Below are positions 11,601 through 23,176 of a DNA stretch of 64,000 bases, in pieces (the first letter of the stretch is position 1; each line of letters begins with the position of its first letter). Where the stretch lies: the NCBI GenBank assembly GCA_003971905.1, contig RSEE01000064.1:1-64000 (forward strand), written 5' to 3'. The notes under the pieces were generated by a model. That model was not told where the DNA came from. It was given only the letters and a program-made list of their open reading frames with translations, and did not search any database. The position numbers were made by a program, and so were the translations under genes. The stretch comes from Moniliella sp. 'wahieum' (lineage: Eukaryota > Basidiomycota > Moniliellomycetes > Moniliellales > Moniliellaceae).

Positions 11601-12500
11601 CCCCCACCCCTCGTGTACCCGGAGAGCGTCGGATGGGACGGGAGCGGTACTACTGCAAAGCGACGGCCCAGGACTACCCTCTGAGCTAGTGCCCGGCAGC
11701 TGGTCCGGGTGAGCTGTTGGGGTCTGGACCGAAACTGCGCACCGCTTGCTCGCCCATCTACTTCCTCTCTCTCTCCTGTCTCCTTCCCTTCAGACGTTGC
11801 TCCAAGACTTGTGGCGCACTCTTTTGCCTTCTTCTTGCAGCTGATGCATTGGATCGCGAGTGCCCCCAAGTCCCAGTTGCTATATAGCTAGCAGGGTTGC
11901 CGGCTATGCACCAGTTGACGAGTTGCCGATGAGACACCTTTTTACTGGTTACCGGTTGCCCCGCAACGCCACATGTCTGACATGCATGACAGTGTGAGAT
12001 GTGACATGTGACACGTTATGTCCAGGGTTTTGCGGCTGCGGTGAGGGTGCGCAGCGGGGGGGGCTCACCGTCCATGTGTTGAGCTCAACGCTCAACACGC
12101 CCAACTCGTTCAACTCAATCGCAGCCCCCCCCCCCGACCCGCTCGCTAGGGGATCTAGCCACACTACCACCTCATCACTCGCAACACCGATGCACCGACG
12201 CTCTCTGCTTGAGCAGGCAATCGCAGATGACGCGCATGCACTGCTCGTGCCTGATCCCTTCTCTACCCCTCGCTCGCATCGTCCAGGGGCAGGGCCAATC
12301 TTCTCCCTTTGCGCAAGATGCTGCGACAGGAAAGGGCCATCCTCCCGCGCGCGCCCTGCCACTCGCGGCGAAGGCAGCGGTGCTGGCGATCCAAGTGTCT
12401 CCATCCCTCTGCCTTCCACCCGACACTTGCTCCCGCAACGGTCCTGGCCCCCAGCACCACGCGCGAACCGAAATCGTAATGAGCCTCGTCCCACCAACCG
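11601..12500. other. No confident gene; possible 5' part of the LIM gene
   Basis: A plus-strand frame at 12001-12513 (Ser/Pro/Arg-rich, 170 aa) leads toward the LIM region and could be its N terminus, but it has no recognisable motif. Confidence 0.35.
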
Positions 12501-12506
12501 CGCCGG

Positions 12507-14708
12507 CGGGTGATCAACTGTGCCGGTGTGGCGATCGCATGAGTGGGAAATTTGTCCGGCACTAGGCACAGGTACCTTATGATTGCTTTTGCTGCCATGA
12601 CTGTGGGGTTCTGTGGCGTCCAAGTAACTTTGTTCCGGCCCGACGACGAAAGGGGGAACCATATCCTCTGTGTGAGCACGACTATTGCGTCGCAGGAGCT
12701 CTCTCTGTGCCGCCTGCGACTGCCCTCTCGGCTCCTACATCAGAGCGCTCAACAAATCGTTCCACATCGAGCACTTTACGTGCTGGCTGTGCGTGTTGTA
12801 TTTGGTCCGATGATGCCTATTATGAACATGATGGCAAGGTCTATTGTCATTTTCACTTCTCAACACGGTTTGCCTCCCGTTGCAGAGGATGCAAAAGTGC
12901 GATCCTTCGCCAGTTTGTTGAAATTGATCGCAATGGCCGCACTGAGATGGCACCCGCGTGCTTATGATCAAGAAAGTAGTCCTTTGTTCCTTCTGCCTTC
13001 GTTCCTTCGTTCCTTCGTTCCTTCGCCTTCCCCATTCATGATCAGAAGGATTTGCTAACACAAAAGACATATTGTATCGTAGTACTGGAACATTACGCTC
13101 TTGCGCCAGCCGCAAGGATTCGCGCGACACAGCCTGATGGAAGGGGAGGGGGGCAGGAGACGAATCAAAGCTGCATTTGCATCCAGAAACGACGGGCCGA
13201 ATAAAGGAACGGCAGATACTTGTATGAAATCGGCGCGCTGAGGCGTGTACTCGCACTAGAGGCGATCGAGACACCAGCCTCTCTCAAGGCCAAGCAACAA
13301 GCGATGGAGGAAAAGGCAGTGCGAGTCTGGACTGTGCTCTCGGCATTCGAAGACTCGGCGGCATCCTGCATCTCCAACGTGCTGGATGTGCTTGCCGCAC
13401 GCGACTTTCTCGGCGCCACCAGAACGACTGAGCAGCTGATATTCCATGCCGAGCTGCTTTTTGCTGCGACAGACAAACTGGACGACTCCTCGTATGGCGG
13501 TTCACTTCCTGTCGGCCTGCAGTTTGGATGCGTCAGGTGCTACACCAACGCTTCAGGTACTGTGTTGCTACGAGAGACGCGTAGGCTCCACCAAGAAATT
13601 GACAACTTTATTCAATCACTATCTCGCTTTTCCCAACCCCCTTGCCCAGAGAAGATGTCGCAAACTCTTCGTCTAACCCTCCTTCGCCCCACCCTATTCG
13701 ACACTCTCTGTGCGTAGGGTACCATCGTTTTGGAGTCTGGGGAAACCCCCTGTTTAGCCCATCATCGCCTCCGTCGTATTCAAGGATCTCCTTGCGTAGC
13801 GCGTCATTGTTTTCGCCAGATGATGATGCAGCTTCAGGCACCTTCAGGGCCGCCGCCCCCCACCTTCCACAGTCGTCGCGAGCCAGTACAAAGGCCACGC
13901 GTTGGTGGTATTGCCGAAGCGCTTAAGAAACTAACCCAACTGGCGCTTGTGAACGCAGTGCACCTGAATGATGCATTTTGGACAAGTTCCTTGACCAGCT
14001 CGCCCACGTTGAGGTTATCGCAACTGGCGGGACTTCTCCGTATGACGCCGATGATACGCAGCTAGGCTGTGGCTACCCAACCGTTCCGCGCAACTCTCCT
14101 TGGCGTACAACAACAAGTGCGAATCCTTCTTCCTCCGACTCTGACGCTACGTGGACAGACCGATGCGCTGGTTGCCAGCAAAAGGTTGAGGAGGAGTGCT
14201 TTGCGTTCAACAGCTGGACCCGTTGGCACTTGTCATGCTTTCGCTGCGCCATGTGTACCCGTCCTACAACTGCGTCGCTTGCGAAGGACGCAAGCCGTGG
14301 CTCCGCCCCACCTTCCCTGGAGCCTCCTCCCAGTTGACGCCGCTCAGACACCAACTCGGGGACCTCTGTCGTGCCGGAGCCCTGGCTGTGGATCGGTTTG
14401 CGATCGAGATGCACCCATGGACATCAACCCGACTGCGTCATGGCATCCCAACCCCCCTCGATTGGGGACCACCGCCTCCCCCCCGCAGCTGCAGAACAGC
14501 AGGCGTCGGTCTCGGGTTGGGGTTCGACTATGGCTTCTTCGTCGGCACCCCCATCTCATGGAGTAACCTACGCACCAATGTGTGCTGGATGTTTTCAGGT
14601 CACCAAGACACCGCCTTCAGGTTTGAGCACGTTACACTACGGGAGCAGTACGCCTTTTTGCATCGGGTGGCTTTGGTCCACCTGTTTTTCCAAATGGCGG
14701 GGGAGTAA
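12507..14708 (+). pseudogene. LRG1-like LIM-domain gene, RhoGAP not found
   Basis: The pieces match fungal LRG1-type LIM-RhoGAP regulators of Rho1 and cell-wall signalling. LIM1/2 residues (CRCGDRMSGKFVR; FHIEHFTCWLC; DDAYYEHDGKVYCHFHFS) lie at about 12518-12860. RCRGCKSAILRQFVEIDRNG follows, then an intron (12976-13082), then a segment starting YWNITL. SLKAKQQAMEEKAVRVWTVL (about 13280) and a third LIM (CAGCQQKVEEECFAFNS...WHLSCFRCAMC, about 14168-14260) follow in order, then FEHVTLREQYAFLHRVALVH near 14625. LRG1 proteins normally continue into a RhoGAP domain, and I find none before 15.7 kb. Many frameshifts are present. This could be a decayed paralogue or a truncated gene. Confidence 0.7.
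12976..13082 (+). other. Intron in the LRG1-like gene, with TTCGTTCC repeat
   Basis: 107 nt, GTAGTC donor, TTTGCTAAC branch, TCGTAG acceptor. It joins ACLMIKK to YWNITL, equivalent to the conserved CYMIHK-FWN junction of LRG1 proteins. It contains a short tandem TTCGTTCC repeat (about 13000-13025). Confidence 0.65.
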
Positions 14709-15715
14709 AGCCAACAGTTGCGCAGGAGGCACCCCCACCCTGTGGAGCCAGGTGCTGAGACTGTGGTTGGACGGAGCAGAGGCCTGTCCGTGCAGCTCTT
14801 CTCGCCTTCCTCCGTATCCGATCCGAGCAGTCATCAGGGGCATTTCCTGCTCTAGTTAGCATCACATTACGCACAGCATCTTCCATCTGGGTCTGCCGCT
14901 CGTCGAGCCGGAGATCTGGCAGAGCACGAGCACACAATTTGGCGGAGAGCCAAGCTGCCACAGGGGGAGAGGTCTCCCAGAGGTTAGCGCCTTGGTGGGG
15001 GAAACGCAAGGACAAAGGGTGGGTGTTGTGGAACGGCAAGGGGCTGGTGCCTGCGACGCCTGCCTGTCTCACGACGAGAGGGAGGATCAAGGGGTGGCGC
15101 CCGACAGGGCATCTAGTAGATTCATGCTTGATGAGTGATTGGTTGCCGTGGGTCCAGTCAGGGCGGACGGCGTGTTGAGAGCAAGATGGGTGTTGGTTGG
15201 CTTGACCAGAGTCACTTCAAGCGTTGGCCGTCGCTAACCAAGGCGGCCGGGAGTTAGGGTTGGACGACAGAGCGGCGCTGTGGTGCTCGAGGGCGAGCAT
15301 GCTGAGGTAAGACGGAGAGGCGGGGCACTGGCGCTGTGGGGGGGGCGGGGGCGGGGGGGCTCATGTCGGGATGGCATCGCCATGGACATCGACGCCGGCC
15401 GGCATCGGCAGGGCACTGCCGTGGCCGCGAGCAAGGCCAGGTCGCCTCCTCTCCGCTCTCTGCTCGCACGCGGCAAACACAACCCCACACGCAAACACAA
15501 ACCCCACACCAAACAGCCCGCACGCGACAAACGACGCAGGCGAAGGGCACACAAACCAGGGCGGACAGCTGGCAGCCAGCGGCACAGAAACAACACACGC
15601 CCAACCAGCAATCAGCACACAGCACAGACAGCACAACAGCACCCGCCCGCCCGCATCCGTCTACTCGCAGCTCTCAGACGCCGACGCCGCCGCCCAGCCC
15701 CCCCCCCCCTCCTCC
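14709..15715. other. No recognisable gene
   Basis: GC-rich spacer. A telobox-like TTAGGGTT (AACCCTAA on the minus strand) lies at 15254-15261, about 460 bases before the next likely start codon. No RhoGAP sequence is visible. Confidence 0.5.
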
Positions 15716-18700
15716 ATGGACGCCGCCCCTCCCGCGTCCCCCCCGGCACCCCCGCCCGTCAGGGCGCCCACAGCCGACCATACCCCATCCCCATTCCAGC
15801 GCCACCTCTTCTCCATCCGCCTCGACTGGGAGTCCGCTTCTGCCTCGTCCTCCATCCGAGCCGTTACCCCTCCCCGTATCGATCCCAGCGGCGCCGCCGC
15901 CACCCCTCCGCCCGCATCTGTCTCCGCCCCTGCCCCTGTCTCCGTCCTCGCCCCCCCCCAGCGCCCTTCCCGCCGGGTGCCCCCCGGCCGATGGCGGTGC
16001 TGCTGCGGGTGCTTTCGCTGATGCTGGCGTCTCTGTGGAGTTTCACTTGGGCGAGCCAATGTTGCACCTCAGGGTGGGGAACGTGGTGTGCGTCCGGCGG
16101 GGGAGCGACGGGTACATGAGCGCATCCCAGATTTCAGGATCGCCAACCTGTCCGGGTCGAGGGCCCAAAGGTTGCGGAGCATGTCCTCACCGGCGAGCAC
16201 AAAAGGATAACGAATGGGCACGTCCGCTACCGAGGCACATGGATCCCCATTGAGAGTGCCATCCAACTGGCGGTGCAATGCAATGTTGCACACCTACTCA
16301 AACCACTCCTGGAAGCTGATCTATCATCGTTACCCCTTGCTCCACCTTCCCCTCGTCCCCCTTACCTGATATTGGTGGTGCCGCTGCTGGGACACCCGAA
16401 CGTGCTGCTACTGGGACACCTGATCGTGCTGCTGCTGGGACACCCAATCGTGCTGCTGGCACATCCTACCATGCCATTTTTGCACATCCTATGCTAGCGC
16501 CAACACGCCTCCTCCTACTGGCATCCACCTGGTGACCCACTGGAACCAGCCCGTATTCCAGCTAGTGGTACGCAACATTGCGTGCTTGCGGCGGGAAGCA
16601 GATGGGTACGTGAGCGCGACCCGGATCCTCAAAATTTGGAATTGATCATTCGAGAGAAGGTGCTCTCACGATTCCCAGCTGAGAACGCACTCACGGGCCA
16701 CCGGCGCGACGGCACGTGGATCCCACTTCAGGATGCCATCCAGTTGGCACCGAGCTCACGTTTTCCATCTGCTCGAACCGCTTCTCGAGCATGATCTGCA
16801 GTCATCATCACTCGTCTGCAAGTCTGCCTCTGAGCCACCACCCCCTCCGCCCCCAGCCTCCTTGCGTCTGTTCCATCCCACATGCCCGCCCGGTTCTCAT
16901 CCACTCACTGCTGCCTTGGGTGCGTCCAAAGCTGTTGAGCCAGCGATTGCACGTCTCCGCCGCGACGCACGCTTTGCCTCGGTCTGTCATTTTCTCGCCA
17001 CCTTCCAGCCTGCACTTGGGCTTGCCCCTCTCTCGCCCGCGCAGCTGGAACAGGATTTGGTCCATGGGTTGGCTACGCAGACAGCCGAGGTAATTCGCGT
17101 GCTATTGCGCCTTCTCACCCCTGGCACTGTCTCCCCTTCGACCTGGCTCAGTACCCTGCGCGCCGAGTATGATCTCCGCATGCCCTCCCATGCGCCTGGC
17201 TCGGATCCGACGAGCACCCACGCACGTTTGCATCTCTCCCCCGTTCCATCCAGCTCGGCGTTCTCCATGACGTCACGTCATGGTTATCCTTAGCGCCCGA
17301 TTGTATTCTTCGCGTAATGGGCGACGAAACCCATTCCACAAGAACAGTCCGACCCAATAGGGTGGGACCGGGACGGCAACTCGTACTACCTTATTGATAC
17401 GCGGTTGTGGGTACTGTATTCCCATTCGGATCAGTCTGAAGAGCCCCAGGTTCCCGCGGAGACGGAGGAGGCGGGTGCTTTCGATGAACCTGTAGGACCG
17501 GATGGAGGTGGAGACGGGGCCACAGAATCCACCTCTTCATCCGATGATGCATGAGCTCCATTTCCACCGAGGACATTCTCCTATTGTCGGGTCCGGATCA
17601 AAGAACAATCGAGCTCGTTGGCCCAAAACCCCTCCCCGTGAGCCACCACCTCAGCAGGAACACTGTTGCAGGAGGCTTTCCCTCAGGCGGGGACGACGAT
17701 ACGAGCACGGATTCGTCCTCGGGGGATGAGGCAGAGACACCCCCTCGACCCACGACGCCGGAACGCCCACCAGAGCACATGGGGGAGCAGCCCGAGGGCG
17801 AAGTGGATGAGACGGAACAAGTGGTTTACGATGTGCTTCAGTGCAAGCCGATGGGGACAAGCAAGCGCAGTTTGCGCGGTGGGACGAGCAGCTTGAATCG
17901 GACGCGATCGCACTCGAAGCGCCGCTGGAGGGCAAGGTAGAAATGGAGCTGGTTTGTTCCACCCGGGCTGAGTGGGAAGCTTTCTTCTCTGCCCTCCACC
18001 CGCCGCCGCCCAATACCGAAGAGGGGGGAATGACACAAGACGCGGACGAGGCAAACCTGTTTGCCTTTTTGTCGAGCGGGCCGCTGGACAAGATCTTCAC
18101 TGCTGTCGATGCCCAGGCCAAGGCTGAAAAAATCCAGGCAACCCAGGAAAAAGCGAAACTGATGGAGGTTGCGCTAGGCTCGAGGAAGCGCTCGTCTCGC
18201 ATCGTAGCGCAAGAAGAAGAGCGGGTTCGGCGCGACGCGACGGTCGAGGAAGAAACGGCACAGGGACCCGAGGAGAAAGCACAGCGTACGATGGCGAATG
18301 TCAAGCGGAGGCGGCCAGCAGAGAGCCAGACTAAAAGGCGGCTGTTTTGCGCAGATCAAGAGCGAGATGGAGCGGATCGAGGCTCGGCGCATCTACATGA
18401 GAGCATGGCGTGCAAGCAGGGCCAGAAGGCAGGTGAGGGGCTTCTCAAAGTCAGGCGCGGCGGGTGCCAACCCAAAAGATTGCGGTGCCTGCCTCCACCA
18501 GCACCCGATCGATCGCAGCGGAAATGGGGTTCTTCGACTGTGAGGTGTGCGGACGGATGGGGCGCCTGCCGCCGCCTAGTTGGCGGATGAAGGCGTGCGC
18601 TGTGTGTGGCGTTCTGCACCATGTGCGCTGCTGGACCAACTATCTGATTCGGCAGGACATTGCGCCATCGATGGGACTCGGACGCCTTCTATTGCATCAA

Positions 18701-19184
18701 ACACCGCCCCGAGCCCCTTCGCCAGCGCAATGGCGGCATCCCTGAGCCGCCCGACCAGGAGCGGAAGAGGAAGAAGAGGGCGCAGCGCGCCAGTACAATG
18801 CAACAACGCGTGCTGCCTGTCGAAGGGGATATGTCCGTCCCAAGGCTGCCTCTCCTCCGCTGCCCCCGTCGCCACTACCATCCAACCAATCCGTAGTCCT
18901 GGCCCCGCGGCACTCCTCCCGCCTTGCGTCCAGGCGCACGGTGACCTCGTACGCCGAATCTCCCTCGCCGTCCCCGCCCTCGCCTCAACCCCACCCCAGC
19001 ACAGTCCTGTGCGGAATCCATGGATGGGCCGATACCTCCGCCGGTGGAGGGGCAGGATACGCCTCGTTCTCCTCCGCCCTGGAGCCGAAGGAGGAAGAGA
19101 CGATGTATCACTAGCTCGCAGCGACTGTTTCCATTGTATGAGTCGCGTTTCGTCTCTGCGGCGAGGTGGCGAATGGTCGCTTGA
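15716..19184 (+). CDS. Tandem APSES/KilA-N + DDT-WHIM-PHD chromatin protein
   Basis: In order: a Pro/Ala-rich N terminus; APSES domain 1 (about 16039-16325; VVCVRRGSDGYMSASQI, YRGTWIPIESAIQLA, NVAHLLKPLLEADL); an eight-residue GTP-rich repeat; APSES domain 2 (about 16538-16800; IACLRREADGYVSATRILKI, DGTWIPLQDAIQLA, HLLEPLLEHDL); a DDT-like helix bundle (about 16926-17150; SVCHFLATFQPALGLAPLSP); a WHIM motif (about 17360-17412; GWDRDGNSYYLIDTRLWV); an acidic and coiled region with RKRSSRI; and a PHD-like finger (about 18528-18700; CEVCGRMG, CAVCGVLHHVRCW, FYCIKH). One uninterrupted frame (16733-17293) holds the end of APSES 2 and the DDT region, so they belong to one protein. DDT-WHIM-PHD is typical of ISWI-type remodeller subunits. 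Several frameshifts are present, and start and end are approximate. Confidence 0.75.
16374..16461 (+). repeat. 24-bp minisatellite between the two APSES domains
   Basis: About three and a third copies of a 24-base unit (GCTGCTGCTGGGACACCCRA plus CGT) encode an eight-residue repeat, RAAAGTPD/N. It is in phase with the codons and links the two APSES domains. Confidence 0.7.
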
Positions 19185-19345
19185 ACTCCTTTCTTGCAGG
19201 CCCTGTGGGGCTCTGTGTGTATAACAATGCATCCACTTGCCGAAGTCCCTCTGCTGCTCCGGCCATGACCAGCTCAATAACCCCCACTCGGCCAGTATCG
19301 CTAGCAAAAATATAGATTCCACAGCAGTTGTAGCACAACCCCCAC

Positions 19346-20788
19346 CTACGCTTCGACAAACGCACGGAACACCTCTACTTCCTCCCCTGGCTGGACTCGC
19401 CCATGTGTGCGAGCCATGATGGTCAGCGGTACGCCGGTGCCGCGAACACAGCTGCGCCCTCGTCGATCTCCAGCCCGCCCTCTGCGTCACCGAGAGGAAA
19501 GTGATCTGCACATGTCCTCGCGTCGCCAGCAACACGGACGGTCCCTGGATCGCGCGGTGGGTCTCCTCTGTGCCCTCGACGCTGGGCAAAACCGTACGCA
19601 GCACGCGGAAATCGTCAATCGGAGGCCGGTACAGCATCGTTTTGCCCCCGCCTCCCTCCCACGGCTCGCGATGCATCCGCATCTCCTCGCCTGGCGCATC
19701 CTCGTACGTTAGCATTTCCACCAACGTCGCCGTGTCTCGCAACTTGGGTGTCAGCCCCGCCCGCACCACATTGTCGCTCGCCGCCATGCACTCCACCACC
19801 TCTCCCGACAGGTAGGCGTGCGGTGTGTTGGCACCCAAATAGAGCGCCTCGCCCGGTACCAAATGGAGCAAATTGAGCAGATAGGTGCACAGAATGCCCA
19901 CATCATCGGAAATTGGGATTGGAGGGCAAGAACTTGCTTCGAAATGCTTGGTGTCTCGGTAGGATGGAGGGTGCCTGCCTCGTATCGTGCTATCAGAAGC
20001 TCGATTGTATCCTTCACCATTTCAGGGGGAGCCGTCATGATCGCTTCAAAAACGCGACGGAGGACGGCTTTGTGTTCTGCGTCGGGAGTGTCGCCGTCCA
20101 CTGCATGGCCCACATATTGCAACAAGGCATTCTCTCCATGCCAAGCCCACGGGCCACCAGCCCGCGAAGCTCTGCAATGTCATGCAAAAACTGATGAATC
20201 TCCCGCAGAGGGCGGAAGCCACAGAAACCGTGAAAGGTAGTCAACGCTACCACCATCTCTGGCTTGTGGTTGTCGTCGCGATAAATGTCGGGGTGCGAAG
20301 CGTGGAGACGCTGGGCCAGTTGCTTGTCCGGGTGCGCCTGGACGGACAAGGCCTTTCCGACGCTAAGCACCTTGAAGAGGAACGGGAGGGGCGACTTGCC
20401 CTGCAATCCGTACTTGTCCACCACGCCTTGCGACAGCAACGCGGGGTGGGCGCGGAGGTAGGCGCCGAGCTCGATGCGGGCACTGTCAGGCGGCGCGACG
20501 CGGGAGGCTTGATATAGCACGGGCCCGAGGGGTGCGAGCCAATCCAGAGCTGGGCATGCGCGTGGGGGTCAGCGGCGGCGGATGCGGGCTGGGCGCGGGG
20601 AGGGAGCGCACCTCGGCATAGGGCGTGGCAGGGTCGTAGCCGTGGGGGCCCAGCCAGGCGGCGCCGGTGCCGTCAAAGGCATAGTGGGCGACGAGGGCCG
20701 TGGCGCCGGGCATGCCCCACGCGTACGTCTGCATGCCGGGGGCGATGTGGAAGACGGGGCCGTAGGCGCCCAGGTCGAGCGCGGACAT
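19346..20788 (-). CDS. PMI40: Mannose-6-phosphate isomerase (type I)
   Basis: Interconverts fructose-6-phosphate and mannose-6-phosphate (EC 5.3.1.8), feeding GDP-mannose for glycosylation and cell wall. N terminus MSALDLGAYGPVFHIAPGMQ matches the family. Exon 1 (20612-20788, 59 codons) and exon 2 (from 20549) are separated by a 62-nt GT-AG intron (20550-20611). Zn-ligand motifs are visible: SVQAHPDK (Q and H, about residues 130-132), HKPEM (Glu, about 157) and ANTPHAYLSGEVVECMAASD. Later come AGLTPKLRDTATLVEMLTYE and the end LTIMARTHGRVQPGEEVEVF, RAFVEA, stop. The expected length of about 460 aa fits. At least three single-base frameshifts (near 20115, 19905 and 19490) interrupt an otherwise fully conserved protein, which I read as assembly errors. 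Confidence 0.93.
20550..20611 (-). other. Intron in PMI40
   Basis: 62 nt, GTGCGC donor, CGCTGACC branch-like site, CCCAG acceptor, phase 0, after ATPYAE and before LWIGSHPSGP. Confidence 0.8.
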
Positions 20789-21400
20789 GCTGGTGGTGCG
20801 GCGGGGGAGGCGAGGGCGCATGCGTGCGCATCTGTCGTATATACACGGCCACGCCAGCGCCCCTGATGGCGCGGTGTGTGATGGCCATCAGGGGCTGCGC
20901 GCCTGGGCGGAGTGGCCCAGCGCCCAGCGCCCAAGCATGCCGCTCCACACACCGCCGCCGTGCCTGCGGCCCGAGCCACTCTTTGCTCCGCAAGGCGGCC
21001 GACCAGAGTGACTAGTCAGCCTAGGCGCCTGGCCATCCCCTCGATGCCGTCCATACGCCCTCGGAATACAATCAACGCGACCATCACCACCACGGGGCCC
21101 ACCACCACCACCTTCGCTTTCCTCTTCTCTCGGCTCTCTTCGTGCTGTCCGTCCTTTCCGCACGCTCGAGCCATCCACATGCTTACCCCCCTCGCCCTCT
21201 CGTCTTTCGCTCGGCGCTTGCCGGTGTTGGGCAGCCATGTGCATGCCCGCCTCGCCAGGCCCGCGCCATTGTTGCTCTTGGGCAGTCTAGATGCTCAAGC
21301 TCTCAAGGCCGAGACCACCTACCTGCACCCGGAAGATGGTTAAATGCATCATCATCAACCATCTCGATCATCGCGTTGGCGGAGCTTGGCCCCCAACGCA
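20789..21400. other. Intergenic, no gene seen
   Basis: Promoter side of PMI40 and 3' side of the AT-hook gene. It contains an AGTGACTAGTCAGC variant of the recurrent palindromic motif at 21007-21020. Confidence 0.5.
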
Positions 21401-23176
21401 TTATATACCAACCCAGCCGGCGGAGCACCACACTCCCGCCCTCGCACCTTCCTCTTCACTTCTTGCGCCCGAGACGCTCCGACAGCTCGCGCTGCGCCAG
21501 ACGCTGCCCGCGTTCTTGCGCCGGCCCTGCGCCACGAGCTCATCGAGACGCGTCTTCAGCAGCTCCGTGTTGTCCGCCAGCGGGCACTCCGACAGCGGAT
21601 GGTACGGTGTCGCGTGGCACACCCCGCACTCTTGCACCTTGAAAGCCGCCCCTCCCCGCCGGTGCTCTTCCGCGCCTTCTTTGCCGGCGCCTCCGCCTCC
21701 TCGCTCTCCACCCGGCTTTGTTCGGGCGTCTCACCCGTCCCCATTTCCACAGCGACGTTCGTCGGCACCTCGTCACCGCCAGTAACGGCCGGATCCGCCT
21801 CCAGCGCACGTTTCTGCGGCGTCTGGGAGGCACCCATACCGGGCGGACGGCATCCAAATCGAGGGGGAGGGAAGACGGGTTGGTACGAGTACGATTTCGG
21901 CGGCTTGATATGGATCGCCACCTCCTCTGGTGCCCAGGGGGGCAAGGCTTTGATCTTGTGCTCAAAAGCAGTGAAGTCATTCTGGTCATGCAGCTCGATC
22001 ATCATGCCGCGGTACACATATGCCAACACCAGTGGGTCCGACTTCTTCAGCTTCAAGCGGTTCCGCACAAGCCTCCGTTGCAGACAACGTGGGGATGTCT
22101 GTTCTAGCGTTAGTACAAGCTTAAAATCGAAATCAGCGAGCCACATACCCGTAAGCAAGCGTGAAAACGTCGGGCCACCTAGCACGACAAAGTTAACCGT
22201 TCCTGAGGCAGGGCGAGCAGGTACCGGCTGAGGAAGGGGGAGCGACGGCAGCGACGGTGGAGGAACGTCGGCGCTCGGGGCGTCGGCTTGGCGTGCGGAT
22301 TTGCGCGTCTTGCGTACCGGGCGCTGCCCCGATGCCAGGGGAGCCTCATCGCTCGATGAACCTGCAGCCGCCGCGGCCGCCGCGAGCTCAGCTAGCTCCT
22401 TCTTACTCGGCCGCCCACGCTTCCTTGGGGTGGTAGTAGGCAGCGCAGCTGGAGCTTTGGTGCTGGCGCGTCCACGTTTTTTTACCGTCGGCGCGGGTGT
22501 GGTGGTACCAGCATTCCCGTTTGTCTCCTTGGACGCGTCTTCGGTGACAGGAGCAACCTCTTCATGTGCAGGCGCGGCCTCCGGCTCCTCCCTCCTTGCA
22601 TTCTGACTCTGGGGAAGCGCCTCCGGGCCAGACTCCCCTGTAACCAAGGATACCTGCGAAGGGAGCTCATCTACCTCGGGCTCAGGTTCCTCGGCTGCAG
22701 GCTGAGCATCCTTCTGAGTCGATTCCTCAGGCTCGACGTGCGGCTGATCCTGAACCTTGGACGCGTTGGTTTCCAAGCTGGCCTCCACCTCTTGCTGCGA
22801 TGGCTCGACAAAGCTCTCCTCGGCAAGTTGGGCGGGCTCCTCATCATTGGCGGTAAAGACAGTGTCGGTGGTCTTGTCACGAGGGTCGATGCTGACCTCA
22901 GCCTCGGTTGCATCGGCGTAGGTGCTGGTATCGGCGGCGTCCTTTTTCTTGCTGTCCTTGTGGTCCCTGCGCTTCTTCTTGTCACGACGCTCCTTTTTGC
23001 GGCCGTTCTCCTTCTCCTTGTCCTTGTGGTCCTTGTCTTTGTGGTCCCTGTGCCTGCGTTTGCGGGTACTGTCAGGCTGGGAGAGGCTGGGACTGGGACG
23101 GAGTGAGAGTGGAGTCAGGCATCTCGTCAGAAGGTACGTCGCCGCGGAGATAGCGATAAAGACTCGCTGGGTCCAT
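21401..23176 (-). CDS. AT-hook, charged nuclear protein with PB1-like and zinc-knuckle parts
   Basis: Start chosen at 23176: the frame gives MDPASLYRYLRGDVPSDEMP, much more protein-like than the longer upstream frame, and a frameshift then leads into the main frame. Next is a Lys/Arg/Asp-rich block (about 23070-22960), then long Glu/Pro/Ala acidic tracts. Two AT-hook-like motifs follow (VKKRGRAS; PRKRGRPSKKE, about 22490-22400), then VNFVVLGGPTFSRLLT. After a near-perfect intron (22099-22148) come SDPLVLAYVYRGMMIELHDQ and NDFTAFEHKI, which look PB1-like. The C terminus in another frame has CGVCHATPYHPLSECP, a C2HC knuckle-like motif. AT hooks imply a DNA-bound nuclear role. I do not recognise an orthologue. 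The exact stop is uncertain (21401-21480). Confidence 0.65.
22099..22148 (-). other. Intron in the AT-hook gene
   Basis: 50 nt with textbook signals: GTATGT donor, TACTAAC branch, ACAG acceptor. Splicing leaves the reading frame one base off, consistent with one extra G in the GGG run at the donor. Confidence 0.75.

Noticed and set aside
12001-12679. Minus-strand frames resembling a transposase
   Set aside because: Part is exactly opposite the LIM1 region of the LRG1-like gene; the remainder has no catalytic motif.
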